Source of the DNA: Epiperipatus broadwayi
Lineage: Eukaryota; Onychophora; Udeonychophora; Euonychophora; Peripatidae
Length of the DNA stretch: 64,000 bases
Assembly: GCA_028023455.1 (NCBI GenBank)
Contig: JAQFVV010006427.1
Coordinates: forward strand, 1,180,001-1,244,000
Direction: 5' to 3'
The notes under the pieces were generated by a model. The model worked only from the letters and a program-made list of their open reading frames with translations. It was not told the origin of the DNA and ran no database searches. The position numbers and the translations under genes are program-made. This document shows positions 36,408 to 51,801 of the stretch, one piece after another; the first letter of the stretch is position 1, and each line of letters begins with the position of its first letter.

Positions 36408-36917
36408 TCAATTTTGTAGGTAAATTATTACATTCTTTACACTGAAAAAACCTAAATCAACTGATTTTAAATTTTCTGCATCAAATTTAGAAATTTTCAA
36501 ACATGGAAGATGAAAATAATTATTACATATACCAGAGCACTTAATTCCTCTAGACATATCAGACAAATTTTCATTGCAATAATTGCATTTAATGTTATCA
36601 ATATTTAAGTCTGAACTATGTGCAGAGGAACTATTCATTAAATCCATAAAAGAATCAGAATAACTTTCTGCATTATTACCAGAAGTTGCAATAGGTAAAC
36701 TATCAGGACTGTCTATCTCATAATTATAATAATTAGTACAATAATCACATACAAAATCATGAGCAAAAGTATTATCATTTTTAAAAATGTTGTCATCCCA
36801 TAACTTGTAACAATCAAAATGGTACTTTACATCACAAAAAACAGAACATTTCAAATGATTTTGTATTTCATAAATGGTGCACAGACACAAAGGACAAAGT
36901 ACAGAAAATGATGCCAT
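36408..36917 (-). CDS. PHD-like double zinc-finger protein, probable LINE ORF1
   Basis: This 169-codon frame starts with a good ATG (MASFSVLCPLC) and is the longest in the window. Residues about 8-60 carry C-P-L-C, then C-S-V-F-C, H-F-D-C and a final C-D-Y-C. That is the Cys4-His-Cys3 layout of a PHD finger. A second set at about residues 110-145 has C-N-Y-C, C-S-G-I-C, Y-F-H-L-P-C. The spacer is Ser/Asn/Asp-rich and probably disordered. PHD-type fingers at the start of ORF1 are known in CR1/L2-like LINEs of invertebrates. The last residues (IIYLQN) depart from the expected final C-x-x-C of finger 2 (V-K-N-V), suggesting a frameshift or lost Cys. A single-exon host zinc-finger gene is the weaker alternative. 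Confidence 0.6.
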   Translation of the reverse strand: MASFSVLCPLCLCTIYEIQNHLKCSVFCDVKYHFDCYKLWDDNIFKNDNTFAHDFVCDYCTNYYNYEIDSPDSLPIATSGNNAESYSDSFMDLMNSSSAHSSDLNIDNIKCNYCNENLSDMSRGIKCSGICNNYFHLPCLKISKFDAENLKSVDLGFFSVKNVIIYLQN

Positions 36918-37140
36918 ATATTATTATATATAATATTGTAACAGTCAGAATCGTCTATCTCGCTAACACACTGCAGAATTCAAACCCCATACATGAAACT
37001 GAACACTCTAGGAGGGGTTGCCTTCTAGATATACTAAGTTCAAATCTAAAGTCTAAATTTCACAGCGCCATCTATGTTATAACGCATCTGATGCTACTAC
37101 TAGTATAACCCTTTACCAGTGCCTGGTGGTCAGGGAGAAA
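36918..37140 (-). promoter_or_regulatory. Putative 5' leader/internal promoter of the LINE
   Basis: The 200 bp upstream of the ORF1 ATG are less AT-rich than their surroundings. On the minus strand they include CTGACCACCAGGCACTGG, ACATAGATGGCGCTGTG and GTGTGTTAGCGAGATAGACG. This is where a LINE's internal promoter is expected. No exact 5' end can be set. Confidence 0.35.
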
Positions 37141-38640
37141 CAAAAGACTTTATACTATGATAAGTTTGGGTTGCTAATTAACATCTATGGATGTACAAAA
37201 GAAATGGAGGTAGACTGAGAAAGTGATAGGAATCAACGAAATAAAAGATCAAAATTAGTTTTAAATGATTTCAAAATTTATTTATATAGAAATATATATA
37301 TATATATATATAATATTACTGTCTGCTTATATGAGACAGGGACGCTTACTAAATAATTGTTGGCATTACATTCCAATAAATGACAAAAGATTTTAAAGCA
37401 AAATTATATATTCTATTCTTTGGGGTAATAGTATTATGATAATGTGCTTAAAGAGATGGGAACATGTGCAAGGTGCTTTGAGTAATTATAAAAGTTTAAT
37501 AAAATACTTGAAAATTAAGTGTTATAAAAAATTTATTGATTTCGAGAATAGCACGGACAAAAGCTTACTAAGCAATAAAGTGAGGATGTGATCAAGGCAT
37601 TTATTTGATAATAATAATTAAAGCAGATGGGAGGTCAGTATTACTAATAATGAATTTATTAAAGGATGGAGGTTGTGACATGTTTAAGTCACGGATGCTT
37701 TGTAAAAATAAATATAGAAATAAAACAATAGTGAAATATTTGGAATGACTATGGAGGGCAGCTTGCCGCTGACTCATAGGAATGTGGTGCCATGGACAGC
37801 CGAAACTTAGCATCTGGGTGATGACTGCATCTAATTCCCAGATGTGGCATTTGAGTACACACTCTGCCTGGGAAATGCAGGAAACGAAAAGAGAGTGGAC
37901 TTGGCCATTTAAAATCCTTGGAAATAAAACAAAGTGGTCTCAATGACCAATTCATTTACCAGCAATACTAGACTACTGTATATAAAACATACTAAATGGG
38001 TTTTACTTGGATTAAGAGAAATGCCCAATCAAATTCCCAGAAATTCATTTAAAAGGGTCCGCACATTCTCGATGTCAATGATGAACCTTGTAATTAAAGT
38101 AGTACACAGTATTTAAAATAGGAAAATGCATGCTTGTGGGTTTGAAAAGTAAGCATAGGTTTATTTATGCAATCATGCATCTGGGGACACATTTAATCAT
38201 TGACCTCGCACATACTCTCATATTAGGTTAAAATCAATAAAATGTAGATTTTAAACTATATGATTATTATATATATTAAAGAAGATTAGAATCACCCTCG
38301 AACAAGTGATTTGCAAGATAATAAAATTGGGAATTATTATAAATTTAAAATATGCCTTAATAGCGGCGTCTTACTTTCAACAAAAGGAATAATTCACTCG
38401 GTCAAAGACGATTCTGACACATTACCATAATAAAATAAAAGAAAGCTTAATAAATAAAAAATATTAACCCAAGGATAGAGAGCAAATTATATTTGAACAT
38501 GTTAAAGAAATACATAGTAAAGTTATGTGAAATAAAAGAAAACAATTTAAAATAGCTATAGCATGTTAGTTAGGAATTGCTAGAGCTCTTGGGTTAATTT
38601 AGGTTACCTCTGGAGAAGCATTTGCAGGTAGATTGATGGT
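37141..38640. other. Gene-less stretch with GC-richer repeat-like block
   Basis: Most of it is AT-rich. The interval 37.74-38.10 kb has balanced composition (for example GGTGCCATGGACAGCCGAAA and CTCTGCCTGGGAAATGCAGG) with overlapping short frames on both strands but no domain. It may be an unclassified retroelement leader or LTR. AGACGATTCTGAC at 38406-38418 is the inverse of GTCAGAATCGTCT at 36944-36956. Confidence 0.45.
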
Positions 38641-38830
38641 CGGCAGGTTTTATATAACTCAGCAGTAAAATCTGGAATTGTTAATATTTTTGGCAGCAGC
38701 AGCAGTTCTGGGATTTCTTACGTGTAAGCTTCCAATGGTCTACAGCAGCAGCCGGCCATTCCTGAGGGAAATAGCCTCCACCAGCTCTACTCAGTCATGT
38801 CATGGTTAGCTATAAGTGTGGTAAACATGG
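38640..38830. other. GC-richer island with AGC-rich core
   Basis: The sequence around 38.69-38.79 kb contains TGGCAGCAGCAGCAGTTCTG and CAGCAGCAGCCGGCCATTCC, then CTGAGGGAAATAGCCTCCACC. It is clearly unlike the surrounding AT-rich DNA. No open frame of useful length or domain is visible. It could be a non-coding exon or a retroelement leader. Confidence 0.4.
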
Positions 38831-38941
38831 TAAATTAATTTGGAGATGAAAACTTGGCTTCAAATATAAGTTCGCAGGCATGTAGCTAAAATCTCAGGAA
38901 AATATATTTTGAAGAATATTTTATTAGAATATCACTCGAAT

Positions 38942-39045
38942 CATTTCATTAGCAAAACCAGAATAATTTTGGTTAGAAACATTTCATCAGCAAAAACTAG
39001 AATAATTTTGGTTAAAAACATTTCATCAGCAAATGACCAGAATGG
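38942..39045 (+). repeat. Short tandem array, about 38-bp unit, 2.7 copies
   Basis: The unit starts CATTTCATCAGCAAAAACTA and continues GAATAATTTTGGTTA. Copies start at 38942, 38980 and 39019, the last partial. An 86-codon plus-strand frame (38909-39169) owes its internal repeat (R-I-I-L-V-K-N-I-S-S-A) to this array and is not otherwise supported as a gene. Confidence 0.88.
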
Positions 39046-39835
39046 AGAACAAAAGAAAACCTTACTTTTTATAGTGGAAATAAACAATAGAACTGCCCTG
39101 GAGCATTACAAAAATATATCAGACTTATCAGCTGTAATTAAACCCATCCGAATGTCTAAAGGAATTTAACAAAATTTTAATTAATTTCTATTGTTAATTT
39201 TCTTGTCGACATTTGAATTACAAACTAGATTTAATTAAAAATTACTTTTACTAATTAAAGAAAACCTTAAGTGGACATCTGCTGTATTTTTAGATAAGCT
39301 TCTATAACATTAAATAATTAAACCATTGACCCTCATTTATTTTAAAAGAAATATTTGGAATGACTTTTATTAAATTAAAAGAAAATTATTTTACTTTTAA
39401 ATCTCAATATTTGAATCTATTTACGAAATGAATATGAATTTTATTTTAAATCAAAAATATATTACAACTGTAATATATTTTTGTAAATAGATTCAAACAA
39501 AATAACTTTAATTAACAATTTATAATTTCGATGTTTTAAAATGCATTTCATAGTGTGTGCGCAATTATGACCTATATAATCTACTTTTAAATAAGTCTAA
39601 ATTATGCGAACATACACATAATCAACAACATTTTATTGATTTGGGAATGAGTTATACTTATATATAACACGAGCGTTGTACTCGTGGTTTAAAATTAGGC
39701 AGGATTTTCGGTATATAAGCATATTGCAGACACACTACAATAGATTGGGCTTCAAACTAAGGTATGAGGGTAGGAAATAGGTGAGAAAAGGTGAAATGAA
39801 GATCTGCAAAGCAGACCTTACTGTTTCAATATATC

Positions 39836-44240
<4,405 letters not shown>

Positions 44241-44256
44241 TTTATATATATATATA

Positions 44257-44386
44257 TTCAAAACAATACAATAACTAATACAGTAAAAAATATTTTAAAA
44301 AACAAATATATACCATAATTTAAATTATGATATATATTTGTTTTTAAAATATTTTTTTACTGTATTAATTATTGTATTGTTTTGAA
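44257..44386. mobile_element. Compact palindromic MITE (hairpin)
   Basis: TTCAAAACAATACAATAACT at the left is the near-exact inverse of the right end, and the pairing continues through CAGTAAAAAATATTTTAAAA to an axis in ATAATTTAAATTAT near 44321. Only a few mismatches occur over about 64 bp per arm. TA runs adjoin both ends, so insertion at TA is plausible. Confidence 0.85.
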
Positions 44387-44452
44387 TAATTTTATATATA
44401 TATATTATTATAATTGGAATATAGACATTGATTAATAATTTATATATATATG

Positions 44453-44517
44453 TTGATACGACGACTTTCACGGGTTGCATATATAAAAGACATATTTTGC
44501 GGGTTCATCTGTGTTAA
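44453..44517 (+). other. Short GC-richer block between TA tracts
   Basis: GATACGACGACTTTCACGGG and TTGCGGGTTCATCTGTGTTA stand out from the surrounding sequence and sit between TATATA runs on both sides. It looks like the body of a short SINE or MITE whose ends are TA-rich. No box A/B pair or inverted terminus could be confirmed. Confidence 0.4.
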
Positions 44518-44809
44518 TATATATATATGTAATTATTAAGATTATTGTGTTGTAGTAACAATTAATATTTGAATGATGTGATCTTTTATACTATCATTCA
44601 ACAATATGCATAATAAAAAAACAGAAACCAATAGATTATCTTTTATTAAGTAGTCTTTGGTGATAAAGAAGATTGGTCCATTGGACTGCTCTTTTATTAT
44701 TCATTCTAAGAGTTAATGCCAGATGGTATATTACTACTATAATAGCAATCACTATAAAATGATAATCTCAAACATTACATATATATTTACAATTGTATTT
44801 CCTCATAGT

Positions 44810-44811
<2 letters not shown>

Positions 44812-44848
<37 letters not shown>

Positions 44849-44862
44849 ATGTGTGTGTGTGC
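44812..44862. repeat. Compound (TA)n-(TG)n microsatellite
   Basis: About ten TA units are followed by about nine TG units, a TATG interruption and five more TG units. Confidence 0.95.
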
Positions 44863-47600
44863 ACTTAGCATTAATGTAAACTGGAATAAATATATTTAAT
44901 AAATAATAAAATCATGATATTATTTAACTTACAAGACATTAATAATAAATAAATTGCAGAAGCATGCATTCAATTTTGCAACATAATCTTCATCAACTAC
45001 ATATAATCTTAAAATGAATATTTTAATTCTAATGGTGTACTATTTTACATTATTCCTCATGATTTATAATTATCTCCTTGTCAGTTATGCAAATTATTTT
45101 CTCCATTAATAAAAATAATTTTTTTATTATTTTTTCTTATTCTTCTTTTCATATAATATTTTTATTTTGCGTAAATTGAAAACAAGTTCATTATATTTCA
45201 ATTCACACAGATGTTTGTGCATTATGAGTTTTAATTCTGTCATTAAATAATTAATGTTCACTCAATCTGTTTTCAATAAACATTCAAATTTACCAGTATA
45301 CAATGTTCCATGAAGGTAAATAATTTTATGTATTACTTTTTGGTTTTTATTAATCCTATATTTAATATTGTTTAGTTGCAACATAATGTAAAAGCAGAAA
45401 TAAATGATTAAAAGTACTTGTTTTTAGTATTTTGATGGTATTTATAGTGCATTTAATAATATTAGAGCCAGAAATAATAAAAATCATAAAAAATTATAAT
45501 ATATAATATTATATATTTTTTGTGAGATGTCATATATTGTTCAATGTCAATGTTCAATGAAAAGTATATTTAAATATTATCAACTGTTGTATGAAAAAGT
45601 TAAAACACATAAAACAAATAATGCATAAATATCTATATTTAAGAATTATAAATTGAAATATAATGGGGAGTTTGCTTTCAATTTAGATAAAGTATAAGTT
45701 TTATATGAAAAAAATAATAAGAAAAGTAGATTAAAAGATTCGATTTTTATTAACAGAATAAATATTTTGCTTAACCATTAAAAAACCAAAATAAAAATTT
45801 ACAATCATGGGAAAGTAACGTAACTAGTGCATTATAATTGTTAATATATTCACTTCCCGATTATATGCAATTGATAAATATTATGTTACAGTTATTAAAA
45901 ATAATCTTCTGCAGTTTATTTATTACTTAATATTTTAAAATTCACATATATATATATATTATAATTAAGGAGAATTTGGGTTGAACCTGAGATGATGAAA
46001 AATTATCATAATCAAGTCCAAGTCAATACAAAATTTAAATATAAAATTAAATACAAATGAATATCATGAGGAATGAGCATGAAAAATCAGAACTAACTAT
46101 AAGTTCACCAGCATTACCCAAAAGTAATAATCATTCATCATCATAAATGATCAGTAATAAAAATAAATTAACAGTCAATCATGTAACTGAATTTGAAATG
46201 GATCTACTATAGACCAAGATAATTATTTAGCCATTGTCATATTTAGAAGAGTAATACAACATAATAATTTGGATACACAAAATTAAGTGCTAATCCATAA
46301 CAATTAAAAAAATAATGCTGGAACACTAAAGCAAACTGATCATCATCAATGTTCTGGCCACTTAGTACCATTAATGCAGTGGCCAACTATGAACTTAAAT
46401 TTCTAAATAAATAAAAGAAAATGTACTATATGGACTTTAAACAATATTCCCTTTGTGTCATCCAGCATTAGAGAAGTAATGAACTTATCATCAAGTGGAT
46501 CTCGATAAACACTAAACATAAACCCCTTCTATATAACAGACAACCATGCATGAGTCTATCTTAGTAAGCAAAAGCTCTGTAACTTATTATGAGCAAGAGT
46601 TATAATACAATCATATAATATTTTACAACTATTTTAGGATTGAGTAAATTCACTGGAATAATTTTAACAATGAAATATGAATTTAGTAATTGCAAACAAT
46701 GAAATAAAATTAAGGTCTGCTGAGTATGCTATAAATATAAATTTGGTATCCTGATTTAGATTAATACAAAAAGATTTACAAATTCTCAATAGGTTTACAT
46801 AAAACACCTATATATTAGTCACAGATATGCCTGTATAAAGAATGAAAACATTTGAATTGTCATAGATTTATTAAAAAGAATTCATTTTAATAATTCTTTA
46901 AGTATGATTAATTTTAACATAAATGTATCTATATCATATGCATTTGTATAAGAACAGACATGCTGTAACATATTGGAATTATCATATGATAATAAAAATA
47001 AGCTATCACATTTTAATGATATGTAAATAATGACTGTTTTCACAAATATATGTGGGTACCCATGATAATGTGTGTGCATACTAATATTTCATTAGTTAAA
47101 AAATAAATTTATTAAACCATATTATATTTTCACAAGACAATTAATTCCATGTTGAAAATATACATAAAATTCACACATATGTGTGTATATATTATCTTCT
47201 TACTAAACTAAGTTATTGGCTCATTATTCTTAATTGTAAACAATGTTTTTTTCTCTTTCCACACAAAAAAATATTACTTATTTGACAGTTCTTCATAAAA
47301 GTTTTTTTTAGTTTACTTTTGATTAATTATAAATATCTTTAAAAATAGTCTAGAAATTTCTTTTGTTTTCCAATCTAGAAAGATTTTTAGTATCTTTTTT
47401 TTTTTAATTTCAAAATAAAATTATCATGTTCAATAAAGAAAGTTTTCCAAGTTTTTCTTTTAATAAGTAAAACTGGAAACAGTTATTTATTATTTTCTTT
47501 TATTAATTTAGTTTTATTTTTAATTGACTAAAGTTATTTAGATTTAAAAAATTTGTATTTTAAAAATTTTAATTGTCATTTTCAAGAAATTATTTAAAAT
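44863..47600. other. AT-rich gene-less stretch
   Basis: Nothing recognisable. A 65-codon minus-strand frame near 47.0 kb lacks any domain. Confidence 0.6.
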
Positions 47601-47879
47601 ATCGTGACATTCTACTCAACAGCTGCATTTTATATATATCTGGTGCAGTACATTTATCTGTGCTTCTTTGCACATTGATAAAACAGTATATGTATAAAAT
47701 AATTCTTCAGCAAGCCGATAGACTCTCTTAGTAATCTGATTCCCTCTAAAGCAATAGACTGGCTTATTATAATCTTTGGAAAAATATAATCCAGTAACTG
47801 TTGGAATACCTACAGTCAGCTCCATTTAGTCTAAAATTTAACAGACTTCATGCATTTTGGCTAGTAAATCTGGTTTTTC

Positions 47880-49520
47880 TACACCAGTAAGCCATGCACA
47901 CAAATTTTCCAAAGAAAACTATCTGCTTTTTTTAGCTTTCCCTTCTATATGGAAACAAATACAATGAAACACAAAATCCAAAACAAGTTAAAAGACAAAG
48001 AAGAATGGATCACTGTTTCTCTATTAAAAGCATACCTCGATATATGCTAAAATACAATTGTTCAACCATCTAATGAACACTAGAATAATTTACTATTCTC
48101 CTATAATTCAATTCTCCAAGACTTTTATACCAAAAATTTCTTCATATTATAATAAACTTCTATGGAATAAAAAGGCAGTATCAATATCTGAAAAATGCAT
48201 GTCACCCAACAGTATACAATGATTTGAGACTATACAACATATATATTTTTCAAATACAGAAGACTGCAAACCTTATAATAGCCACTTTCAGACATTTCCC
48301 AGAAATAACTATAGATAAACTTCCACTTTTACATTGATACCTATCATCAGTTATCAACTAGTTTACAACCGCATAAACTCAAATATCACTGCAAAAATAA
48401 ATTTATTTATATTGACAGATCTATGCTGTGGTAAATCCAGGACATGCACCAGATATTTCTATGCAGATTCTTGGAATAAACAACCAACAGCTGCTTAAAA
48501 ACTTTTCCATGGAGCCTCAATCTTTTTTATTTCCTCCTTAGACTAAATCTATATGCCTTACCAACATTATACTTTCTAAGATATAGACATCTGTATACCA
48601 AAATAGATCCCTTCTGCACACTATGCTACTGAGCAGAAGAAACTCAACAACATGTTTTATAACTGCTCAGCAACAAACAACATTCAGCATGAAATAGCAA
48701 TTTTCTGCAGGATATCACCAGTTCATACTGCAAAATATTTACCCCTACAGTCCTCTCATGCTTTATGCACTCTGGTACATATGATGCACATTTGCTTATG
48801 GCAATAATACAAGGTGATATACATCAACATTTCATTACAAATTACCAATTAAAAAACAGAAATCATAAAACAGCACACCCAAATATTTTCACAGCCACTT
48901 GGTCGGTCATAAAACAATGCTCAAACCTCTAATTACTTAATGTTTTGGCATTTTTCAAATTAAGAATCTAAAAAATGGTTTATAAAATCTACACAAGTGC
49001 AAAGACTGAAAAAAATCTCAAATAGAGATATAACATAACTAATCAAGATTGCAAGCCAGAAACTTACCAAACACACTATTAATATACGCAAAAAGAGGAT
49101 GCAAGAAAATGGAGATCACAAAAACCAATAATTGATGTATGACAATAAAATATGTTCAATATTGCCAGGAGAATCATACACCAGCTTACAAACCAATATC
49201 TGAAAACTATTAAGCTGTCATAAAGCATATATGCGAATTAAAATATGTATCATATAATACCAAATGTACAAAGTAAGATAACTTTGAGAAACAATTTAAA
49301 GAAAACCAATAGAATAACAAATCCTAATAAAAGCCACATAAATTTTGTATTATAATTTATCACAGACTATCCATCACTCACCCAGTTTGTATATGTAAAG
49401 ATTTGTAAAGTATTTAGTTAAACAAAATATACATAATACTCATGAACACCAATGTAAGCACATGTATAAGGAAAGTATTAATGTAACCTTGCTCTTTTAG
49501 TCTGAATAAAGTTCCTTTTT
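47880..49520 (+). pseudogene. Decayed LINE, reverse-transcriptase C-terminus and 3' end
   Basis: In plus orientation around 48542-48680 the reading gives LNLYALPTLYFLRYRHLYTK and then D-P-F-C-T-L-C-Y-(TGA)-A-E-E-T-Q-Q-H-V-L, with N-C after one frame change. Such a C-x-x-C...E-T-x-x-H-x-L-x-x-C knuckle lies downstream of the reverse transcriptase in several LINE clades (R2-like, I-like and others). Stops and frameshifts are frequent both sides of it. The region ends with GTAACCTTGCTCTTTTAG and TCTGAATAAAGTTCC followed by T's, a plausible LINE 3' terminus at about 49.51 kb. The clade cannot be decided by eye. Confidence 0.5.
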
Positions 49521-49829
49521 GAAGCATAGTAATAATTATAATGATATAATCATCATCATCATTAGTAAGTCCTGGCATTAACAAATTTATAATTAAAACT
49601 TATAACAGTTAAAATAAATCTTTTTACAGCTTAGTGTGATGCCAAATGGCAGATAAGGTGCAAACATTTGCAATCCTTTTATGAATTAAGTTACTCATTT
49701 ACTTTGATAAAAATAATGACAATAATTATCATGGAACAAACTCAAATTATTTCTGGACTCATATTATCTTTTGATGATTAGGGATATTGTAACAAGATCT
49801 ATGAGGATAGAAATATTGACAAGAACAGG

Positions 49830-50075
49830 TTTAAGTTAAAGCAATGCTGGCCTTTCATGGTACATTTTGGCTTGAAACTTTGAGCACTATATGTTCCTTT
49901 CAGTCCATATGCTATATCAATCATATAAAAATTTCTCTTCAACTTTTTTTCAATCCTGTAAGACCCTTTATAGATGTTGAAAAACTTTTTATACTGATGC
50001 TCTTGTGGGTGACTAACATGGAATTTGATTCAATTTCAATTAGACACTTATTAACTACCAAATTATCTCTTAAGC
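49830..50075 (-). pseudogene. Possible Gypsy integrase C-terminal fragment
   Basis: A minus-strand frame reads HVSHPQEHQYKKFFNIYKGS, then YRIEKKLKRNFYMIDIAYG and finally SFKP. The Y-x-G-x-Y-R-I-x-x-x-L-x-x-N-x-Y-x-I core followed by a K-P resembles the small beta-barrel domain that ends Gypsy integrases (G-P-Y-x-V ... Y-x-I ... L-K-P). It is short and isolated. The minus-strand frames at 50.5-51.8 kb lie just upstream in element sense, so all may belong to one decayed element, but that is inference. Confidence 0.38.
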
Positions 50076-50471
50076 TTGTAATCACTACTTTGTTTTACTA
50101 ATTTAAAATAGTCAACATTTTATTCTCTCAAATGTGTACAAAAAAATAATAAATAGTTTCAACTACAACTCAATAAGCAAGGGTTTACAAAATGGTAACA
50201 TTCCATTAGAATAACATAGAACTTGAAAATATGGATAATTTCTTCACAAAGAATAAAAATTATTAACATGAGGTTTATAATTCCAAATTTGATTCTGAAT
50301 GGATTTTTGAAGAATAAATCAAGAACATGGTACCCTTTAGATGACTTATGAATAAAATAATTAACTTTTACAATATTTAAAATATAGATTTTACATAACA
50401 AATAAAACTTCTATTATAAATAATGACATCTAATTTTCTATTTCTTTTACACCCTCTCATGATATTTTCCT

Positions 50472-51235
50472 TCAATTTTCCCTTGGTAGAATAACTATAG
50501 AATAGGTCATAACTATCGCACAATAGCACAAATTTCTACCATGATATTTATTATTTAACTCAACTAAAAATATGGCTTCTGCATACCATATAAAACTATA
50601 ACTGTCCCTTTGTTTATGAAGTAAAGACTCATAATTTGCATCTTTTATTACATTCAGACAATATACTTTATTTCTAAAATTTATATGATCATAAATCAAA
50701 CATTTTGCATTTTCTCTGCAATTACTGACTACAGAAAGACAAGAGCTAAATCTATTTATAATGTTTTTCTTTTCAAATAGTTTATTACAATTACATATCT
50801 TCATATAAAAATATTTCACATTTAAGTCATATAAATACATATTATTTGTAAACTTCTTATGAAAGCCTATTTCATGTAACAGCAATGCATTTTCTTCAGT
50901 TTTATAATTTTTTATCAAAACTAAAATTGTTACATTCATGACCATTGTGTAAATAAAACTTGTCAAGATACTTTAAACTTATTGTTATATACTCTTCAAA
51001 ATAAAACAAGTTCATATATTTCATACGAAACTTAATTTCAGGCAGTAATCTTGGGTCTTCAATTATTTTAAACATCTTTCTCTTACCAAAGTTCCTACAT
51101 TTGTAGTCATACATCTCATGGTAATAAAACCACTGAGTCTTTAAACTTCTCACTTCTTCAGAGAAGCCACTAATTTTGCAAATATTATCTAAATAAGATA
51201 GCTCACTATCTAGAGAAGGTCTATCACTATTCTTT
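50472..51235 (-). CDS. Unrecognised protein, frame-broken (two overlapping frames)
   Basis: Two minus-strand frames cover this span. The first, open from just after a stop at about 51.23 kb to 50902, contains LSYLDNICKISGFSEEVRSL and W-F-Y-Y-H-E-M-Y-D-Y-K-C, then an acidic-basic alternating region. The second, 50966 to 50472, contains C-N-C-N-K-L-F, S-C-L-S-V-V-S-N-C-R-E-N and Y-S-F-I-W-Y-A-E-A-I-F. They overlap by 65 bp, which suggests one former frame split by an indel. Composition is more balanced (Cys, His, Trp, Asp) than chance AT-rich frames, so I think it was coding once. I do not recognise the family. Codons at the apparent starts are TTG/GTG, so real starts are unknown. Confidence 0.35.
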
Positions 51236-51290
51236 TATCCTGGGTCCCGTTAAAGTCAAAATTATCATTTATTATTTTTAAGACTGTGAT

Positions 51291-51773
51291 TTACAATTTC
51301 TTTATTTCTCTATTCAAATCACCTGTCATCATTTGACTGAATGCCTTGTGTTCTACTCTAAATGTTATGGCTTCAAATCCAAATTCTTTCAATTTTGTGA
51401 TGCATTTGGTCCCTAACTCTTCAAATTTACTACCTATTTTTGTTTTTAAATGCTTAGTGTTAGCATCCAATCTAGCCTCACAAGTCTTAAAATTTTTTGA
51501 AAAAGTGTCAAACTTGACATCTATCTTTGCAGAATTAGCATCTAATTTAAGATTGAATTCAGCATTCATTTCAACAGAAATAGTATCTATCTTGCCAGAA
51601 TTAACATCTATTTTGGTACTTAAATTATCCATTAGGCTATTAGAGATGATATTTATTTCTAAATTTGATTTAGCAAAACTTGCATCTATCTCTGAACTTA
51701 ATTCTATAATCGTATTCATCAGGATGGACAAACTAACATTAGGCTCTTGCAACATCTCATTAGTATTATCCAT
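51291..51773 (-). CDS. Coiled-coil protein of 160 residues, possible gag/ORF1 N-terminus
   Basis: The frame starts with a good ATG (MDNTNEMLQEPN) and stays open for 160 codons. Residues about 25-130 carry degenerate repeats of the form S/N-x-K-I-D-x-x-S/F (for example STKIDVNSGKIDTIS, KLDANSAKIDVKFDTF, EARLDANTKHLKTKI), spaced as heptads and strongly predictive of a long coiled coil. The C-terminal part (AITFRVEHKAFSQMM) is less regular. No membrane segment or signal peptide is visible. The opposite strand is also open for 151 codons (51346-51801), but its Ser/Leu/Asn-rich product looks like the shadow. Coiled-coil N-termini occur in gag and LINE ORF1 proteins, and the unknown frames follow 60-140 bp downstream on the same strand. 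A small host gene cannot be excluded. Confidence 0.45.
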   Translation of the reverse strand: MDNTNEMLQEPNVSLSILMNTIIELSSEIDASFAKSNLEINIISNSLMDNLSTKIDVNSGKIDTISVEMNAEFNLKLDANSAKIDVKFDTFSKNFKTCEARLDANTKHLKTKIGSKFEELGTKCITKLKEFGFEAITFRVEHKAFSQMMTGDLNREIKKL

Positions 51774-51801
51774 AAGTTTAATCTATTATGAATTCAGATA
51801 A

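Noticed and set aside
38942-39045. CRISPR-like array
   Set aside because: The units are contiguous with no unique spacers, and the genome is eukaryotic.
38909-39169. 86-codon plus-strand gene
   Set aside because: Its internal repeat is due to a 38-bp tandem DNA array, and no domain is visible.
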